64,000 nucleotides of DNA from G965276765 sp965276825 (GCA_965276825.1 OZ255630.1:1860001-1924000), one strand, 5' to 3'; counted from the stretch's first letter, positions 7,663-16,083 are shown. Translations and numbers: made by a program. Notes: generated by a model from the sequence alone, not told the origin.

Positions 7663-8411
7663 GGCCCTGCCCCGGGATCCCCGGGGGGCGGCTCGCCAAG
7701 GTGGTGGTCGGCGCGTCGGCCCTCGCCGGTCTCGCCCACGTGGCGCCCGGTGCGGTGGCGTGGCGGAGCATGTGCTGCCGGCTCGCCCCCGGCCTCTCGG
7801 GGGTGGGGTCGCGCGATCACGTCGCCCTCACCTTCGACGACGGCCCCGACCCGTGCTCGACCCCGGCCTTCCTCGACGAGCTCGACCGGCTCGGGTGGCG
7901 GGCGACCTTCTTCGTCCTCGGCAGCCAGGTGGCCAGGTCGGGCGGGCTGACCGCGGAGGTGCTGGCGAGGGGGCACGAGATCGGCGTCCACGGCTACGAG
8001 CACACCAGCCACCTGCGTCGCTCCGCGTGGTGGGTCACCGACGACCTGCGACGCGGGATCGACGCGTTGGTGGCGGCGACGGGCCGGCCCCCGGTCTGGT
8101 TCCGTCCCCCCTACGGTGCGCTGGCCGGGTCGTCGCTGATCGCCGCCCGGCGCACCGGCCTGCGGACGGTGCTGTGGACCTGCTGGGGCCGGGACTGGGA
8201 GGCGGCGATCACGCCGACGGCGATCGCGGCCAACGTGGAGCGGGCCCGCAGGCCCGGCGCGACGGTCCTGCTCCACGACTCCGACGTCACCTCGGCTCCT
8301 GGGTCGTGGCGGCGGTCGCTCGGCGCTCTCCCCCTCCTCGCCGAGCGGTGGGAGGCCGACGGGCTGGCCGTCGGGACCCTCGCCGACCACGGGGTGGCCG
8401 GCGCGCGGTGA
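7659..8411 (+). CDS. Polysaccharide deacetylase (NodB domain)
   Basis: 250 residues, carbohydrate esterase 4 family; removes N-acetyl groups from a glycan. GTG at 7659 overlaps the upstream stop as GTGA, so translation is coupled. After a hydrophobic N-terminus (residues about 10-35, probable signal anchor) comes the NodB fold: ALTFDDGPDPCSTP (catalytic base and metal Asp), HEIGVHGYEHTSH (metal His pair), WFRPPYGALAG (substrate groove), LWTCWGRDWE and VLLHDSD (catalytic His). All five motifs are present, so it should be an active metal-dependent enzyme facing the cell exterior. Operon with the glycosyltransferase. A hairpin starts at the stop codon. Confidence 0.88.
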   Translation: MRPCPGIPGGRLAKVVVGASALAGLAHVAPGAVAWRSMCCRLAPGLSGVGSRDHVALTFDDGPDPCSTPAFLDELDRLGWRATFFVLGSQVARSGGLTAEVLARGHEIGVHGYEHTSHLRRSAWWVTDDLRRGIDALVAATGRPPVWFRPPYGALAGSSLIAARRTGLRTVLWTCWGRDWEAAITPTAIAANVERARRPGATVLLHDSDVTSAPGSWRRSLGALPLLAERWEADGLAVGTLADHGVAGAR

Positions 8412-8438
8412 GGGCCCAGCGGTGACCGCCGGGCCCTC
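8410..8438 (+). terminator. Hairpin terminator after polysaccharide deacetylase
   Basis: GAGGGCCC at 8410 pairs with GGGCCCTC ending at 8438, and the inner GCGG/CCGC also pair, giving a 12-bp stem with two opposed unpaired bases and a 3-nt loop. The stem begins inside the stop codon. No T tract follows. Confidence 0.6.
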
Positions 8439-8620
8439 GCACGCTGTCGCCTGGTGTCCCACCGGTCGGGCCGGTCCGCAGCGCCCCTTCGGCTCCGTGA
8501 CCCGACCCGCTCATCCGAGCAGAACGGGGCAAGTGTGCCGCCGTCACCGCACCGCCGCCATAGGCCGGACGGATCATCGCGGCGACCATCCGGGCTAGCC
8601 CGCGGCCGGGGCCGCGGTGG

Positions 8621-10315
8621 TCACCGGCGCCGGTTTCGACCCCGGCGACCGACCAGCTCACGGGTGCGGACCTTGCCGGTCGGGGTCCTCGGCAGGGCGT
8701 CGACGACGTGGACGCGACGTGGGACCTTGTAGCGGGCCAGCGAGGCGCGCACGGTGGCGAGCAGCTCGGTCTCGTCGATGCGACGCCCGTCGACGGCGAC
8801 GACCCAGGCCTCGAGGCGGTGCCCGAAGTCGTCGTCGGGCACACCGGCGACGGCCGCCTCCGCGATCCCGTCCAGCCCGGCGATGAGGTCCTCGACCTCC
8901 CTCGGGAAGACGTTCTCCCCGCCCGAGACGACCATGTCGTCGTCCCGGCCGTCCACGAACAGCAGCCCTGACCGGTCGATGTGGCCGACGTCGCCGCTCG
9001 CCATGGCACCGTCGAGCACCTCCTTGCCGCCGCCGCCCGTGTAGCCCTCGAAGGTGAGGGCGCTGCGCACCAGGATGCGGCCCGAGTCACCAGGCCCGAC
9101 GGGTGAACCGTCCTCGTCGACGATGCGCACGCTGGTGCCAGGCAGGATCCGACCCGCCGTCTGGGGGTCGGATCGAAGGTCGGCGGGAGCCGCGACCGAC
9201 ACCCAGCCGACCTCCGTGGAGCCGTAGAGGCTGTAGAGGTTGTCGCCGAAGCGGTCCATCCAGCGCTCGGCCACGCTCGGAGGGACCGCGGAGCCGCTGA
9301 CCGCGGTGACCCGGAGCGAGGGGAGCTCGTAGCGATCGAGGACCTCGTCGGGCAGCGCCAGGATCCGCTGCAGCATCACCGGCACCGCGACGAGCACCGA
9401 CGCCCTGGCGTCCGCCACGCGTGCCAACGCGTCCTCGGGATCGAAGGTGCGCGCCAGCACGAGGGTGGCTCCGAGGGCCAGCGCCAGGGCCGTCGTGGCC
9501 AGCCCCCAGGCGTGGAACATGGGCGCCGCCATGACCGTCACGTCCCCGGTCCGGAACGGGATGGCGCCGATCAGCCCGACCACGGGGCGCACGTCCGACG
9601 GGGTCGGGCGCGCCGCGCCCTTCGGGGTGCCGGTCGTCCCCGAGGTGAGCAGCACCTGCCGGCCGATCCGGGTCGGTCGGGCGGGGCGGTCGGCCGGATC
9701 CGCGCCGAGCAGGTCCTGCAGCGTGGCCACGCCGACCGGCGGCCTCCCGGTGGGGTCCCACCAGGCCACGATCACGGGCCGATCGCCGAGCCTCCGGCAG
9801 AGGGGGACGAACTCCTCGTCCACCACGAGCGCCCCGACGCCCTCACGCTCGACCACGTCGGCGAGCTGCGGAGCGGCGAAGCCGGTGTTGAGGTAGACGG
9901 TGTCGGCGCCGAGCATCCCGAGGGCCACGATCGCGAGCAGGAAGCCACGATGGTTGCGGCAGAGCACGGCGACGGCGTCGCCCTCGCCGACCCCCCGCGC
10001 CGCCAGGCCGGCGGCGACCGCCGCCGCCCGCCGGTCCATCTCGGCAAAGGTGGCCGCCCCGGCGTCGTCGACGGCCGCCGTGCACCCGGGATGGAGCGCC
10101 GCGCCGAGGGCGTACACGGCGCCGAGGTTGGCGCCCTGACGCCGGAGCGCCACGGCGCTCCTGGCCACCTGTGCGGGGGTGTACGGGCCGGCGAGGCCCG
10201 ACTTGCCGAGGGCCGAGGCGACCGATCCAATGGCACCGACCGACCGCGACAGACGGCCCGACCCCGGGAGACGGCCCGGCCCCCACGAACCGCCCGATGC
10301 GACCAGCCCACCCAT
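8621..10315 (-). CDS. AMP-dependent acyl-CoA synthetase (FadD-like)
   Basis: 564 residues. Start ATG at 10315 (MGGLVASGG) lies 6 nt after a TACGCT hexamer, a leaderless signal; the longer frame to 10822 is shadow of the opposite gene. ANL motifs: VLLTSGTTGTPKGAARP near residue 205, SLYGSTEVGWVSVA near 350, GDVGHIDRSGLLFVDGRDDDMVVSGGENV near 435-465 and LPRTPTGKVRTREL near the C-terminus, which contains the catalytic Lys. It has an N-terminal extension of about 60 residues rich in Gly and Ser. The form is typical of actinobacterial FadD-type ligases used in fatty acid or steroid side-chain activation. Substrate unknown. Not in an operon; divergent from the metal-binding lipoprotein. Confidence 0.85.
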   Translation of the reverse strand: MGGLVASGGSWGPGRLPGSGRLSRSVGAIGSVASALGKSGLAGPYTPAQVARSAVALRRQGANLGAVYALGAALHPGCTAAVDDAGAATFAEMDRRAAAVAAGLAARGVGEGDAVAVLCRNHRGFLLAIVALGMLGADTVYLNTGFAAPQLADVVEREGVGALVVDEEFVPLCRRLGDRPVIVAWWDPTGRPPVGVATLQDLLGADPADRPARPTRIGRQVLLTSGTTGTPKGAARPTPSDVRPVVGLIGAIPFRTGDVTVMAAPMFHAWGLATTALALALGATLVLARTFDPEDALARVADARASVLVAVPVMLQRILALPDEVLDRYELPSLRVTAVSGSAVPPSVAERWMDRFGDNLYSLYGSTEVGWVSVAAPADLRSDPQTAGRILPGTSVRIVDEDGSPVGPGDSGRILVRSALTFEGYTGGGGKEVLDGAMASGDVGHIDRSGLLFVDGRDDDMVVSGGENVFPREVEDLIAGLDGIAEAAVAGVPDDDFGHRLEAWVVAVDGRRIDETELLATVRASLARYKVPRRVHVVDALPRTPTGKVRTRELVGRRGRNRRR

Positions 10316-10321
10316 CCGCCG

Positions 10322-10327
10322 AGCGTA
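10322..10327 (-). promoter_or_regulatory. -10 box of leaderless acyl-CoA synthetase
   Basis: TACGCT on the minus strand is followed by CGGCGG and ATG at 10315. The 6-nt spacing matches the leaderless pattern. Confidence 0.55.
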
Positions 10328-10362
10328 CCGGTCCCCTGCCGGTGGGCCGAAAGGAAACCCCC

Positions 10363-10404
10363 GTGATCCACGCCGTTGCCCCACCCAGCGAGGCGCCGTC
10401 GTGA
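10363..10404 (+). CDS. Possible 13-codon leader peptide upstream of metal-binding lipoprotein
   Basis: GTG at 10363 preceded by AAAGGAAA (good Shine-Dalgarno spacing) opens a 13-residue frame, VIHAVAPPSEAPS, whose stop overlaps the GTG start at 10401 as GTGA. It may serve to couple translation into the downstream gene, which itself has only a poor ribosome site. Alternatively the true start of the lipoprotein lies elsewhere and this frame is chance. Confidence 0.35.
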   Translation: MIHAVAPPSEAPS

Positions 10405-11312
10405 CGTCGCCCACCCGCCGGCGCCTGGTGCGGGCCGGGGTCGTGGTCGTGGTCGTGGCGGCGATGCTGCTGGCGACGGGCTGTGGCGGGTCGACCAGGT
10501 CGGCCGGCGCTCCGGTCGTGACCGTGGAGACCGGGCTGTGGCCCTTCGCCGAGGCGGCGAGGGCGATCGGTCTCGGCAACGTGGCCGTGGTGGATCCCGT
10601 CCCGCCCGGCGTCGACGCCAGGACCTGGACGCCGACGACCGAGGAGGCGGCGCAGATCCGCCGCGCCGGCGTCGTCCTCGAGGCCGGCGGGGGCGTGCAA
10701 CCGGGCTTCGAGCGGGCCGCGGTCGCCAACCGCGCCCGGGTGGAGCTGGTCGGCGCAGTCGCCCCGGGCGCGGCCGACGTGTGGCTCGACCCCCACCGGA
10801 TGCAGGGGGTGGCCCAGCGCATCGCCTCGGCCCTCGAGCGCGCCGACCCCCGCGCCGCCTCGACGTTCCGGACGGGCCTGGCCGACTGGCAGTCTTCGGT
10901 CGGGGCGCTCGACGCCAGCTACCAGTCCACCCTGTCGGTGTGCCCCGTCCACCGGCTCCTCACCGTCGACGCGGCCTTCGGTGTGCTGGCCCCACGCTAC
11001 GGCGTCACCGTCGAACCGCTCCTCGACACGGTCCGCCCGGTCGGCCTCCCCGACGCGGCGACCGTCACCCGGGAGGTCGCCGTCATCCGTGCGTCGGGGA
11101 GCCACCACCTCTACACCGACACCTTCGTTCCGGTCAGCTTCGTGTTCCGTGCGCTGGCGGCCACGGGCGCGACCGTCGCCGGCACCCTCGACAGCCTGGA
11201 GGACGCACCCGCCAGGGGGGCGGCGGTGGTGCAGACCTACGCCAACCTGATGGCCCGCAACCTCACCGTGCTGACCAAGGGACTCTCGTGCCCGAGCTCG
11301 TCGACCAGCTGA
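10401..11312 (+). CDS. Metal ABC transporter substrate-binding lipoprotein (ZnuA/MntC-like)
   Basis: 303 residues. The N-terminus has Arg residues, a hydrophobic stretch and the lipobox LLATGCGG, so it should be a lipoprotein anchored by Cys near residue 27. The mature protein has the cluster A-I solute-binding pattern: TVETGLWPFAEAARAIG, then GAADVWLDPHRMQGVAQRIASAL (the WLDPH metal-ligand motif near residue 130) and a C-terminal half with VIRASGSHHLYTDTF. This family binds Zn2+ or Mn2+ for uptake. The His-rich loop of classical ZnuA is missing. No ABC ATPase or permease gene lies nearby, so it is an orphan component here. The C-terminus overlaps the following gene by 25 nt. Confidence 0.78.
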   Translation: MTSPTRRRLVRAGVVVVVVAAMLLATGCGGSTRSAGAPVVTVETGLWPFAEAARAIGLGNVAVVDPVPPGVDARTWTPTTEEAAQIRRAGVVLEAGGGVQPGFERAAVANRARVELVGAVAPGAADVWLDPHRMQGVAQRIASALERADPRAASTFRTGLADWQSSVGALDASYQSTLSVCPVHRLLTVDAAFGVLAPRYGVTVEPLLDTVRPVGLPDAATVTREVAVIRASGSHHLYTDTFVPVSFVFRALAATGATVAGTLDSLEDAPARGAAVVQTYANLMARNLTVLTKGLSCPSSSTS

Positions 11313-12124
11313 GCGGAGACCCGCTCGCCGCGGTGGCGACCTGGCCGGTCGTCGCCGCGGTGGCGGTGACCGGCGCGGCCGCCACGTTGGCGACCGCCGG
11401 CGACACCGTGGCGTCGAGGCCGTGGGCGTCGGTGACCAAGCTGCTCACCGCCCTCGCGGTGGCCGTCGCCGTCGAGGAGGGCACCGTGGGGCTCGACCAG
11501 CCGGCCGGCCCGCCAGGAGCGACCGTCGCCCACCTCCTCGCCCACGCCTCCGGCCTGGGCCCCGAAGGAGGCGTCGCCGCCTCCGTGGGCACGCGCCGCA
11601 TCTACAGCAACGCCGGCTTCGACGTCCTCGGCGACGTCGTCGCCGACGCCGCTGGCATGCCCTTCGCCGAGTATCTCGACGCCGGGGTCATCGAGCCGCT
11701 CGGCCTGACGGGCACCCGACTCGGCGGCTCCCCCGCGTCGGGGGCGGAGGGCCCCCTCGACGACCTGACGCGCCTCGGCCGGGAGCTGCTGGCCCCGACG
11801 CTCGTCTCCCCCGACAGCCTCGCCGCCGCGACCCGCGTGGCCTTTCCCGGCCTCGACGGTGTCCTCCCCGGCTTCGGCGTGCAGCGCCCCAACGACTGGG
11901 GTCTCGGGTTCGAGCTGCGGGCATCGAAGGCGCCGCACTGGACGGGACCGTCCAACTCCCCCCGCACGTTCGGGCACTTCGGTCGCTCCGGCTCGTTCCT
12001 CTGGGTCGACCCCGACGCCGGCCTGGCCTGCGCCGAGCTGGCCGACACCGCGTTCGGCCCCTGGGCGGCCCACGCCTGGCCGCCACTCGCCGACGCCGTC
12101 ATCGCCGCTCACACGCTGCGCTGA
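11288..12124 (+). CDS. Serine hydrolase, beta-lactamase/DD-peptidase family
   Basis: 278 residues. GTG 11288 follows AAGGGA and lies within the end of the lipoprotein gene. The class C beta-lactamase/esterase fold motifs are visible: SVTK near residue 48 (nucleophile Ser and general-base Lys), YSNAGFDVLGDVV near 105 (YxN motif) and HFGRSGSFLWVDP near 235 (the HxG in place of KTG). No signal peptide is evident; the N-terminus is Ala/Val-rich but interrupted by acidic residues. Such proteins act as esterases, D-aminopeptidases or beta-lactamase-like hydrolases; the real substrate is unknown. The last codons (AHTLR, stop) belong to a 32-bp tandem repeat that continues past the gene. Confidence 0.82.
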   Translation: MPELVDQLSGDPLAAVATWPVVAAVAVTGAAATLATAGDTVASRPWASVTKLLTALAVAVAVEEGTVGLDQPAGPPGATVAHLLAHASGLGPEGGVAASVGTRRIYSNAGFDVLGDVVADAAGMPFAEYLDAGVIEPLGLTGTRLGGSPASGAEGPLDDLTRLGRELLAPTLVSPDSLAAATRVAFPGLDGVLPGFGVQRPNDWGLGFELRASKAPHWTGPSNSPRTFGHFGRSGSFLWVDPDAGLACAELADTAFGPWAAHAWPPLADAVIAAHTLR

Positions 12125-12184
12125 TCGGCGTGCTCCGAGCTCACACCCTGCGCTGATCGGCGTGCTCCGAGCTCACACGCTGCG
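12107..12184. repeat. 32-bp tandem repeat spanning two convergent gene ends
   Basis: Two copies of a 32-bp unit lie at 12121-12152 and 12153-12184, differing at a single base (C/G near the end). A partial third copy of 14 bp (GCTCACACGCTGCG) precedes them at 12107-12120. The first part encodes the last residues and stop of the serine hydrolase. The last part, on the other strand, encodes the last residues and stop of icmF, which ends at 12173. Confidence 0.92.
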
Positions 12185-15100
12185 CCGGTAGCGGCCCCCG
12201 ACGTCGAAGAGGATCTCGGTGATCTGGCCCAGGCTGGCCACCCGCACCGCGTCCATCAACACGTCGAACACGTTGCCGCCGGCCAGGGCGGTGTCGGCGA
12301 GGCGGCGCAGGACCTCGGGCCGCTCGGTGGCGTGGGCCGCGCTGAACGCAGCCAGCCGCTCGAGCTGGCTCTGCTTCTCCTCGTCGGTCGACCGGGCCAG
12401 CGGCAGGTGGTGCTCGTCGGGGGACGCGCCCGGGTCGAGGAACGTGTTCACCCCGACGATGGGCAGGCTGCCGTCGTGCTTGCGGCTCTCGTAGAGCATC
12501 GACTCGTCCTGGATCCGGCCCCGCTGGTACCCGGTCTCCATGGCGCCGAGCACGCCGCCGCGCTCGCTCAGGCGCTCGAGCTCGGCGAGAACGGCCTCCT
12601 CGACGAGATCGGTGAGCTCCTCGACGACGTAGCTGCCCTGCAGCGGGTTCTCGTTGGCCGCCAACCCCCACTCCCGGTTGATGACCAGCTGGATGGCGAC
12701 GGCGCGCCGGACCGACGCCGGCGACGGGGTGGTGACCGCCTCGTCATAGGCGTTGGTGTGCAGGCTGTTGGCGTTGTCGTAGATGGCGCACAGCGCCTGC
12801 AGCGTCGTGCGGATGTCGTTGAAGGACATCTCCTGGGCGTGCAGGCTCCGACCGGAGGTCTGGATGTGGTACTTGAGCCGCTGCGACCTGGCGTTCGCGC
12901 CGTAGCGATCCCGCATGGCGACGGCCCAGATCCGCCTGGCCACCCGGCCGATCACCGTGTACTCCGGGTCCATGCCGTTGGAGAAGAAGAACGACAGGTT
13001 GGGGGCGAAGTCGTCGATGTCCATCCCCCGGGCCAGGTACGACTCGACGAAGGTGAACCCGTTGGCCAGCGTGAACGCCAGCTGGGTCAGGGGGTTGGCC
13101 CCGGCCTCGGCGATGTGATAGCCGCTGATCGACGCCGAGTAGAAGCGCCCGACCCGGTGGTCGATGAACCACTGCTGCACGTCGCCCATGAGCCGCAGGG
13201 AGAACTCGGTCGAGAAGATGCAGGTGTTCTGACCCTGGTCCTCTTTCAAGATGTCGGCCTGGACGGTGCCCCTGACGGTGCGCAGGACCCACGCCCGCAG
13301 CTCGGCGGCCTCCTGCTCGCTCGGGTCGCGTCCCGCCTCGGTGCGGAAACGGTCGAGGCGCTGGTCGATCGCCGCGTCGAGGAACATGGCGAGGATGGTC
13401 GGCGCCGGCCCGTTGATGGTCATCGACACCGAGGTCGACGGGTCGCACAGGTCGAAGCCGTCGTAGAGGGCCTTCATGTCGTCGAGGGTGGCGATCGACA
13501 CGCCGGCGTTGCCGACCTTGCCGTAGATGTCGGGCCGCACGGCCGGGTCGAAGCCGTAGAGGGTGACCGAGTCGAACGCGGTCGACAGCCGGGTCGCAGG
13601 CTGCCCCTCGGAGAGGAGCTTGAAGCGGCGGTTGGTGCGGAACGGGTCGCCCTCGCCGGCGAACATGCGGGTCGGGTCCTCGCCTTCCCGCTTGAAGGGA
13701 AAGACCCCGCCGGTGAAGGGGAACGACCCGGGGAGGTTCTCGGCCCGGAGCCACGCCACGAGCTCGCCGGCATCGGTCGTGCGGGGCAGCGCCACTCTCG
13801 GGACGCGCGTGCCCGAGAGGGACTCGCGCCACAGCTCGGTGCCGTCGTCGAGCCGATCGGCCCGGTACGCGGCCACCACGTCGGGCCAACCTTCGAGCGC
13901 CTGGCGCGTGGCCGGGTCGAGCTCGGCGTCGGCCTCGGCCTCGAGCGCCGCGACCTGGCCCGTGTCGTGGCCGGCCTCGCGCAACATCGCGGCGACGTCG
14001 TGGAGCTGCTGGCGCCGCCTCGCCGTGGCCGCGAGCGATGCGCTGCGAGCGTGGAAGGAGCGGACCCTGTCGGCGATCTCGGCCAGGTAGCGCGAGCGCG
14101 CCGGGGGGACGACGGCCTCGTGCAGCGACGAGACGTGGGTCGTCACCTCCGACAGCACGCCGGGCTGGTCCGGCAGGCCGTGGGCCGTGAGGAGCGTGCG
14201 CAGCTCCTGGTACAAGGCGGTGACACCGTCGTCGTTGAAGCGCGAGGCCACCGTGCCGAACACGGGCAGGTCCTCGATGCCGATCCCGGGATGCTCACCG
14301 GACCTGGCCAGCTGGCGGCGGACGTCGCGCAGTGCGTCCGCACCGCCACGGCGCTCGAACTTGTTGATGGCGACGGCGTCCGCGTAGTCGAGCATGTCGA
14401 TCTTCTCGAGCTGGGAGGCGGCACCGAACTCGGGGGTCATCACGTACAGCGACACGTCCACCAGCGGGGCCAGAGCGGCGTCGCCCTGACCGATCCCGGG
14501 CGTCTCGACGATCACCACGTCGGCGCCCCACGCCCGGCAGGCGTCGATGGCGTCGGACATCGACGCCGGCACCTCGGCGCCCGAGCCGCGGGTGGCGAGG
14601 GAGCGGAAGTAGACGCGGTCGGGGTCGATGCTGTTCATCCGGATCCGGTCACCGAGCAGCGCGCCGCCCCCCTTGGAGCGCGACGGGTCGACGGCCAGCA
14701 CGGCGATGCGCAGCTTGTCCTCCCGGTCGAGGCGCAGGCGGCGGACGAGCTCGTCGGTGAGCGACGACTTGCCCGACCCCCCCGTGCCGGTGATCCCGAG
14801 GGTGGGCGCGCGGTGCCGGGCCGCCGCCGCCCTGACCGCGTCGAGACGCTCGGGGTCGATGCTGCCGTTCTCGACGCCGGTGATGACCCGGGCGAGCGCT
14901 CGCCCGTCGCCGGCGAAGAGCTGCTCCCACTCGTCGCCCGCCGGGGGCAGCGGCCGGTCGCACTCGGCGATCATCGTGTTGACCATGCGGTCGAGGCCGA
15001 GGGCGTGGCCGTCGTGGGGCGAGAAGATCCGCCGCACCCCGTAGGCCTGCAGGGCGGCGATCTCCTCGGCGACGATCACGCCGCCGCCGCCGCCGTAGAC

Positions 15101-15397
15101 GGCCACGTCGGGCCGGCCGGCGTCGCGCAGGCGGTCGATCAGGTAGCGGAAGTACTCGTTGTGGCCGCCCTGGTAGGAGCTCACGGCCACCCCGTTGGCG
15201 TCCTCCTGCACGGCGGCGGCCACGACCTCGTCGACCGAGCGGTTGTGGCCGAGGTGGACCACCTCGGCCCCCTGCCGCTGCAGCAGCCGGCGCATGATGT
15301 TGATGGCCGCGTCGTGCCCGTCGAACAGGCTGGCGGCGGTGACGAAGCGGACGGGGTGGCTCGGGACGTGCAGCCCGGACTCGGTTGGCGTGCTCAC
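12173..15397 (-). CDS. icmF: Fused isobutyryl-CoA mutase (IcmF)
   Basis: 1,074 residues, cobalamin-dependent; interconverts isobutyryl-CoA and n-butyryl-CoA and carries its own G-protein chaperone. Order: B12-binding domain at the N-terminus (FDGHDAAINIMRR supplies the lower-ligand His; HLGHNRS), then a MeaB-like GTPase (P-loop GTGGSGKSS near residue 205, VDPSRSKGGGALLGDR, NKFE), then the TIM-barrel mutase (GRFYSASISGYHIAEAGANP, typical of ICM rather than methylmalonyl-CoA mutase). The GTG start at 15397 has TAATCT 7 nt upstream, a leaderless signal; the frame to 15649 is shadow. Fits branched-chain amino acid or butyrate metabolism, together with the E1 enzyme at 18485-20605. Full-length for the family. 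Confidence 0.95.
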   Translation of the reverse strand: MSTPTESGLHVPSHPVRFVTAASLFDGHDAAINIMRRLLQRQGAEVVHLGHNRSVDEVVAAAVQEDANGVAVSSYQGGHNEYFRYLIDRLRDAGRPDVAVYGGGGGVIVAEEIAALQAYGVRRIFSPHDGHALGLDRMVNTMIAECDRPLPPAGDEWEQLFAGDGRALARVITGVENGSIDPERLDAVRAAAARHRAPTLGITGTGGSGKSSLTDELVRRLRLDREDKLRIAVLAVDPSRSKGGGALLGDRIRMNSIDPDRVYFRSLATRGSGAEVPASMSDAIDACRAWGADVVIVETPGIGQGDAALAPLVDVSLYVMTPEFGAASQLEKIDMLDYADAVAINKFERRGGADALRDVRRQLARSGEHPGIGIEDLPVFGTVASRFNDDGVTALYQELRTLLTAHGLPDQPGVLSEVTTHVSSLHEAVVPPARSRYLAEIADRVRSFHARSASLAATARRRQQLHDVAAMLREAGHDTGQVAALEAEADAELDPATRQALEGWPDVVAAYRADRLDDGTELWRESLSGTRVPRVALPRTTDAGELVAWLRAENLPGSFPFTGGVFPFKREGEDPTRMFAGEGDPFRTNRRFKLLSEGQPATRLSTAFDSVTLYGFDPAVRPDIYGKVGNAGVSIATLDDMKALYDGFDLCDPSTSVSMTINGPAPTILAMFLDAAIDQRLDRFRTEAGRDPSEQEAAELRAWVLRTVRGTVQADILKEDQGQNTCIFSTEFSLRLMGDVQQWFIDHRVGRFYSASISGYHIAEAGANPLTQLAFTLANGFTFVESYLARGMDIDDFAPNLSFFFSNGMDPEYTVIGRVARRIWAVAMRDRYGANARSQRLKYHIQTSGRSLHAQEMSFNDIRTTLQALCAIYDNANSLHTNAYDEAVTTPSPASVRRAVAIQLVINREWGLAANENPLQGSYVVEELTDLVEEAVLAELERLSERGGVLGAMETGYQRGRIQDESMLYESRKHDGSLPIVGVNTFLDPGASPDEHHLPLARSTDEEKQSQLERLAAFSAAHATERPEVLRRLADTALAGGNVFDVLMDAVRVASLGQITEILFDVGGRYRRSV

Positions 15398-15404
15398 CCC
15401 ACCG

Positions 15405-15410
15405 AGATTA
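15405..15410 (-). promoter_or_regulatory. -10 box of icmF
   Basis: TAATCT on the minus strand lies 7 nt before the GTG start of icmF. It is in the 26-bp gap after the MBL gene, so icmF can be transcribed independently of mscR. Confidence 0.55.
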
Positions 15411-15423
15411 CTAGGAGGTCCGA

Positions 15424-16083
15424 CTATCTTGCCCGCCACTCCTCCAGGTGGGGGGACTCGGCTCCGATCGACGTGTCGTCGCCGTGCCCCGTGTGCACCA
15501 CCGTCCGGGGCGGGAGGGTGAGCAGCTTGGTGGCGATCGACTCCACGATGGTCGGGTAGTGGGAGTACGACCGGCCCGTCGCGCCCGGGCCCCCGTTGAA
15601 CAGCGTGTCGCCCGAGAACACCACCCCGAGGTCGTCGACGGCGATGCACACCCCGCCCGGCGAGTGGCCCGGCGTGTGGAGGATCCGCAGGTGGTGGCCG
15701 GCGAAGTCGATGTCCTGGCCGTCGTCGATGGCCAGGTCGGGGGCCCGGCCGGGATGGACCACGTCCCAGAGCATCTTGTCGTCGGGGTGCAGGGCGACCG
15801 GGGCGGCGACCCGGGCGGCCAGGTCGACGGCCGCGTTGATGTGGTCGTTGTGGCCGTGGGTGGCGATGATCATCCGGGCCCGCCGGCCGCCGACCGCTTC
15901 GGCGATCGGAGCGGCGTCGTGGGCCGCGTCGACGATGACGACCTGGTCGTCGGTGCCGAGGAGCCAGACGTTGTTCTCCACCTCGAAGTCCTGGCCGTCC
16001 AGGGAGAAGATCCCCGAGGTGCGGACCCGCTCGACCCGCAGGTCGCCGTCCACAGGACCGCCACTCACAGAACCGCCACTCAC
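15424..16083 (-). CDS. MBL-fold metallohydrolase partner of MscR
   Basis: 219 residues, glyoxalase II-like. Zn ligands: ATHGHNDH near residue 75, HTPGHSPGG near 135 and FSGDTLFNGGPG near 155, all intact. The start GTG at 16083 overlaps the mscR stop as GTGA; two further GTG codons at 16068 and 16053 lie in a 15-bp repeat, so the exact start is uncertain. In mycobacteria the same gene order (mscR followed by an MBL hydrolase) is conserved. The MBL enzyme probably hydrolyses the S-formylmycothiol made by MscR, releasing formate and mycothiol; this role is inference from context. Confidence 0.85.
   Translation of the reverse strand: MSGGSVSGGPVDGDLRVERVRTSGIFSLDGQDFEVENNVWLLGTDDQVVIVDAAHDAAPIAEAVGGRRARMIIATHGHNDHINAAVDLAARVAAPVALHPDDKMLWDVVHPGRAPDLAIDDGQDIDFAGHHLRILHTPGHSPGGVCIAVDDLGVVFSGDTLFNGGPGATGRSYSHYPTIVESIATKLLTLPPRTVVHTGHGDDTSIGAESPHLEEWRAR
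16051..16083. repeat. 15-bp direct repeat carrying alternative GTG starts
   Basis: On the minus strand the units GTGAGTGGCGGTTCT (from 16083) and GTGAGTGGCGGTCCT (from 16068) follow each other, with a third GTG at 16053. All three GTG codons are in frame with the MBL protein, whose N-terminus thus reads VSGG twice. Confidence 0.8.

Noticed and set aside
12107..12184. Possible attachment site or IS end
   Set aside because: Direct repeats without inverted ends, no transposase or integrase nearby; simple tandem duplication fits better.
12332..15559. 1,075-codon plus-strand open frame
   Set aside because: It is the complement of icmF, whose mutase, GTPase and B12 motifs are all intact on the minus strand. 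The plus frame is open only because of high GC and has no family motifs.
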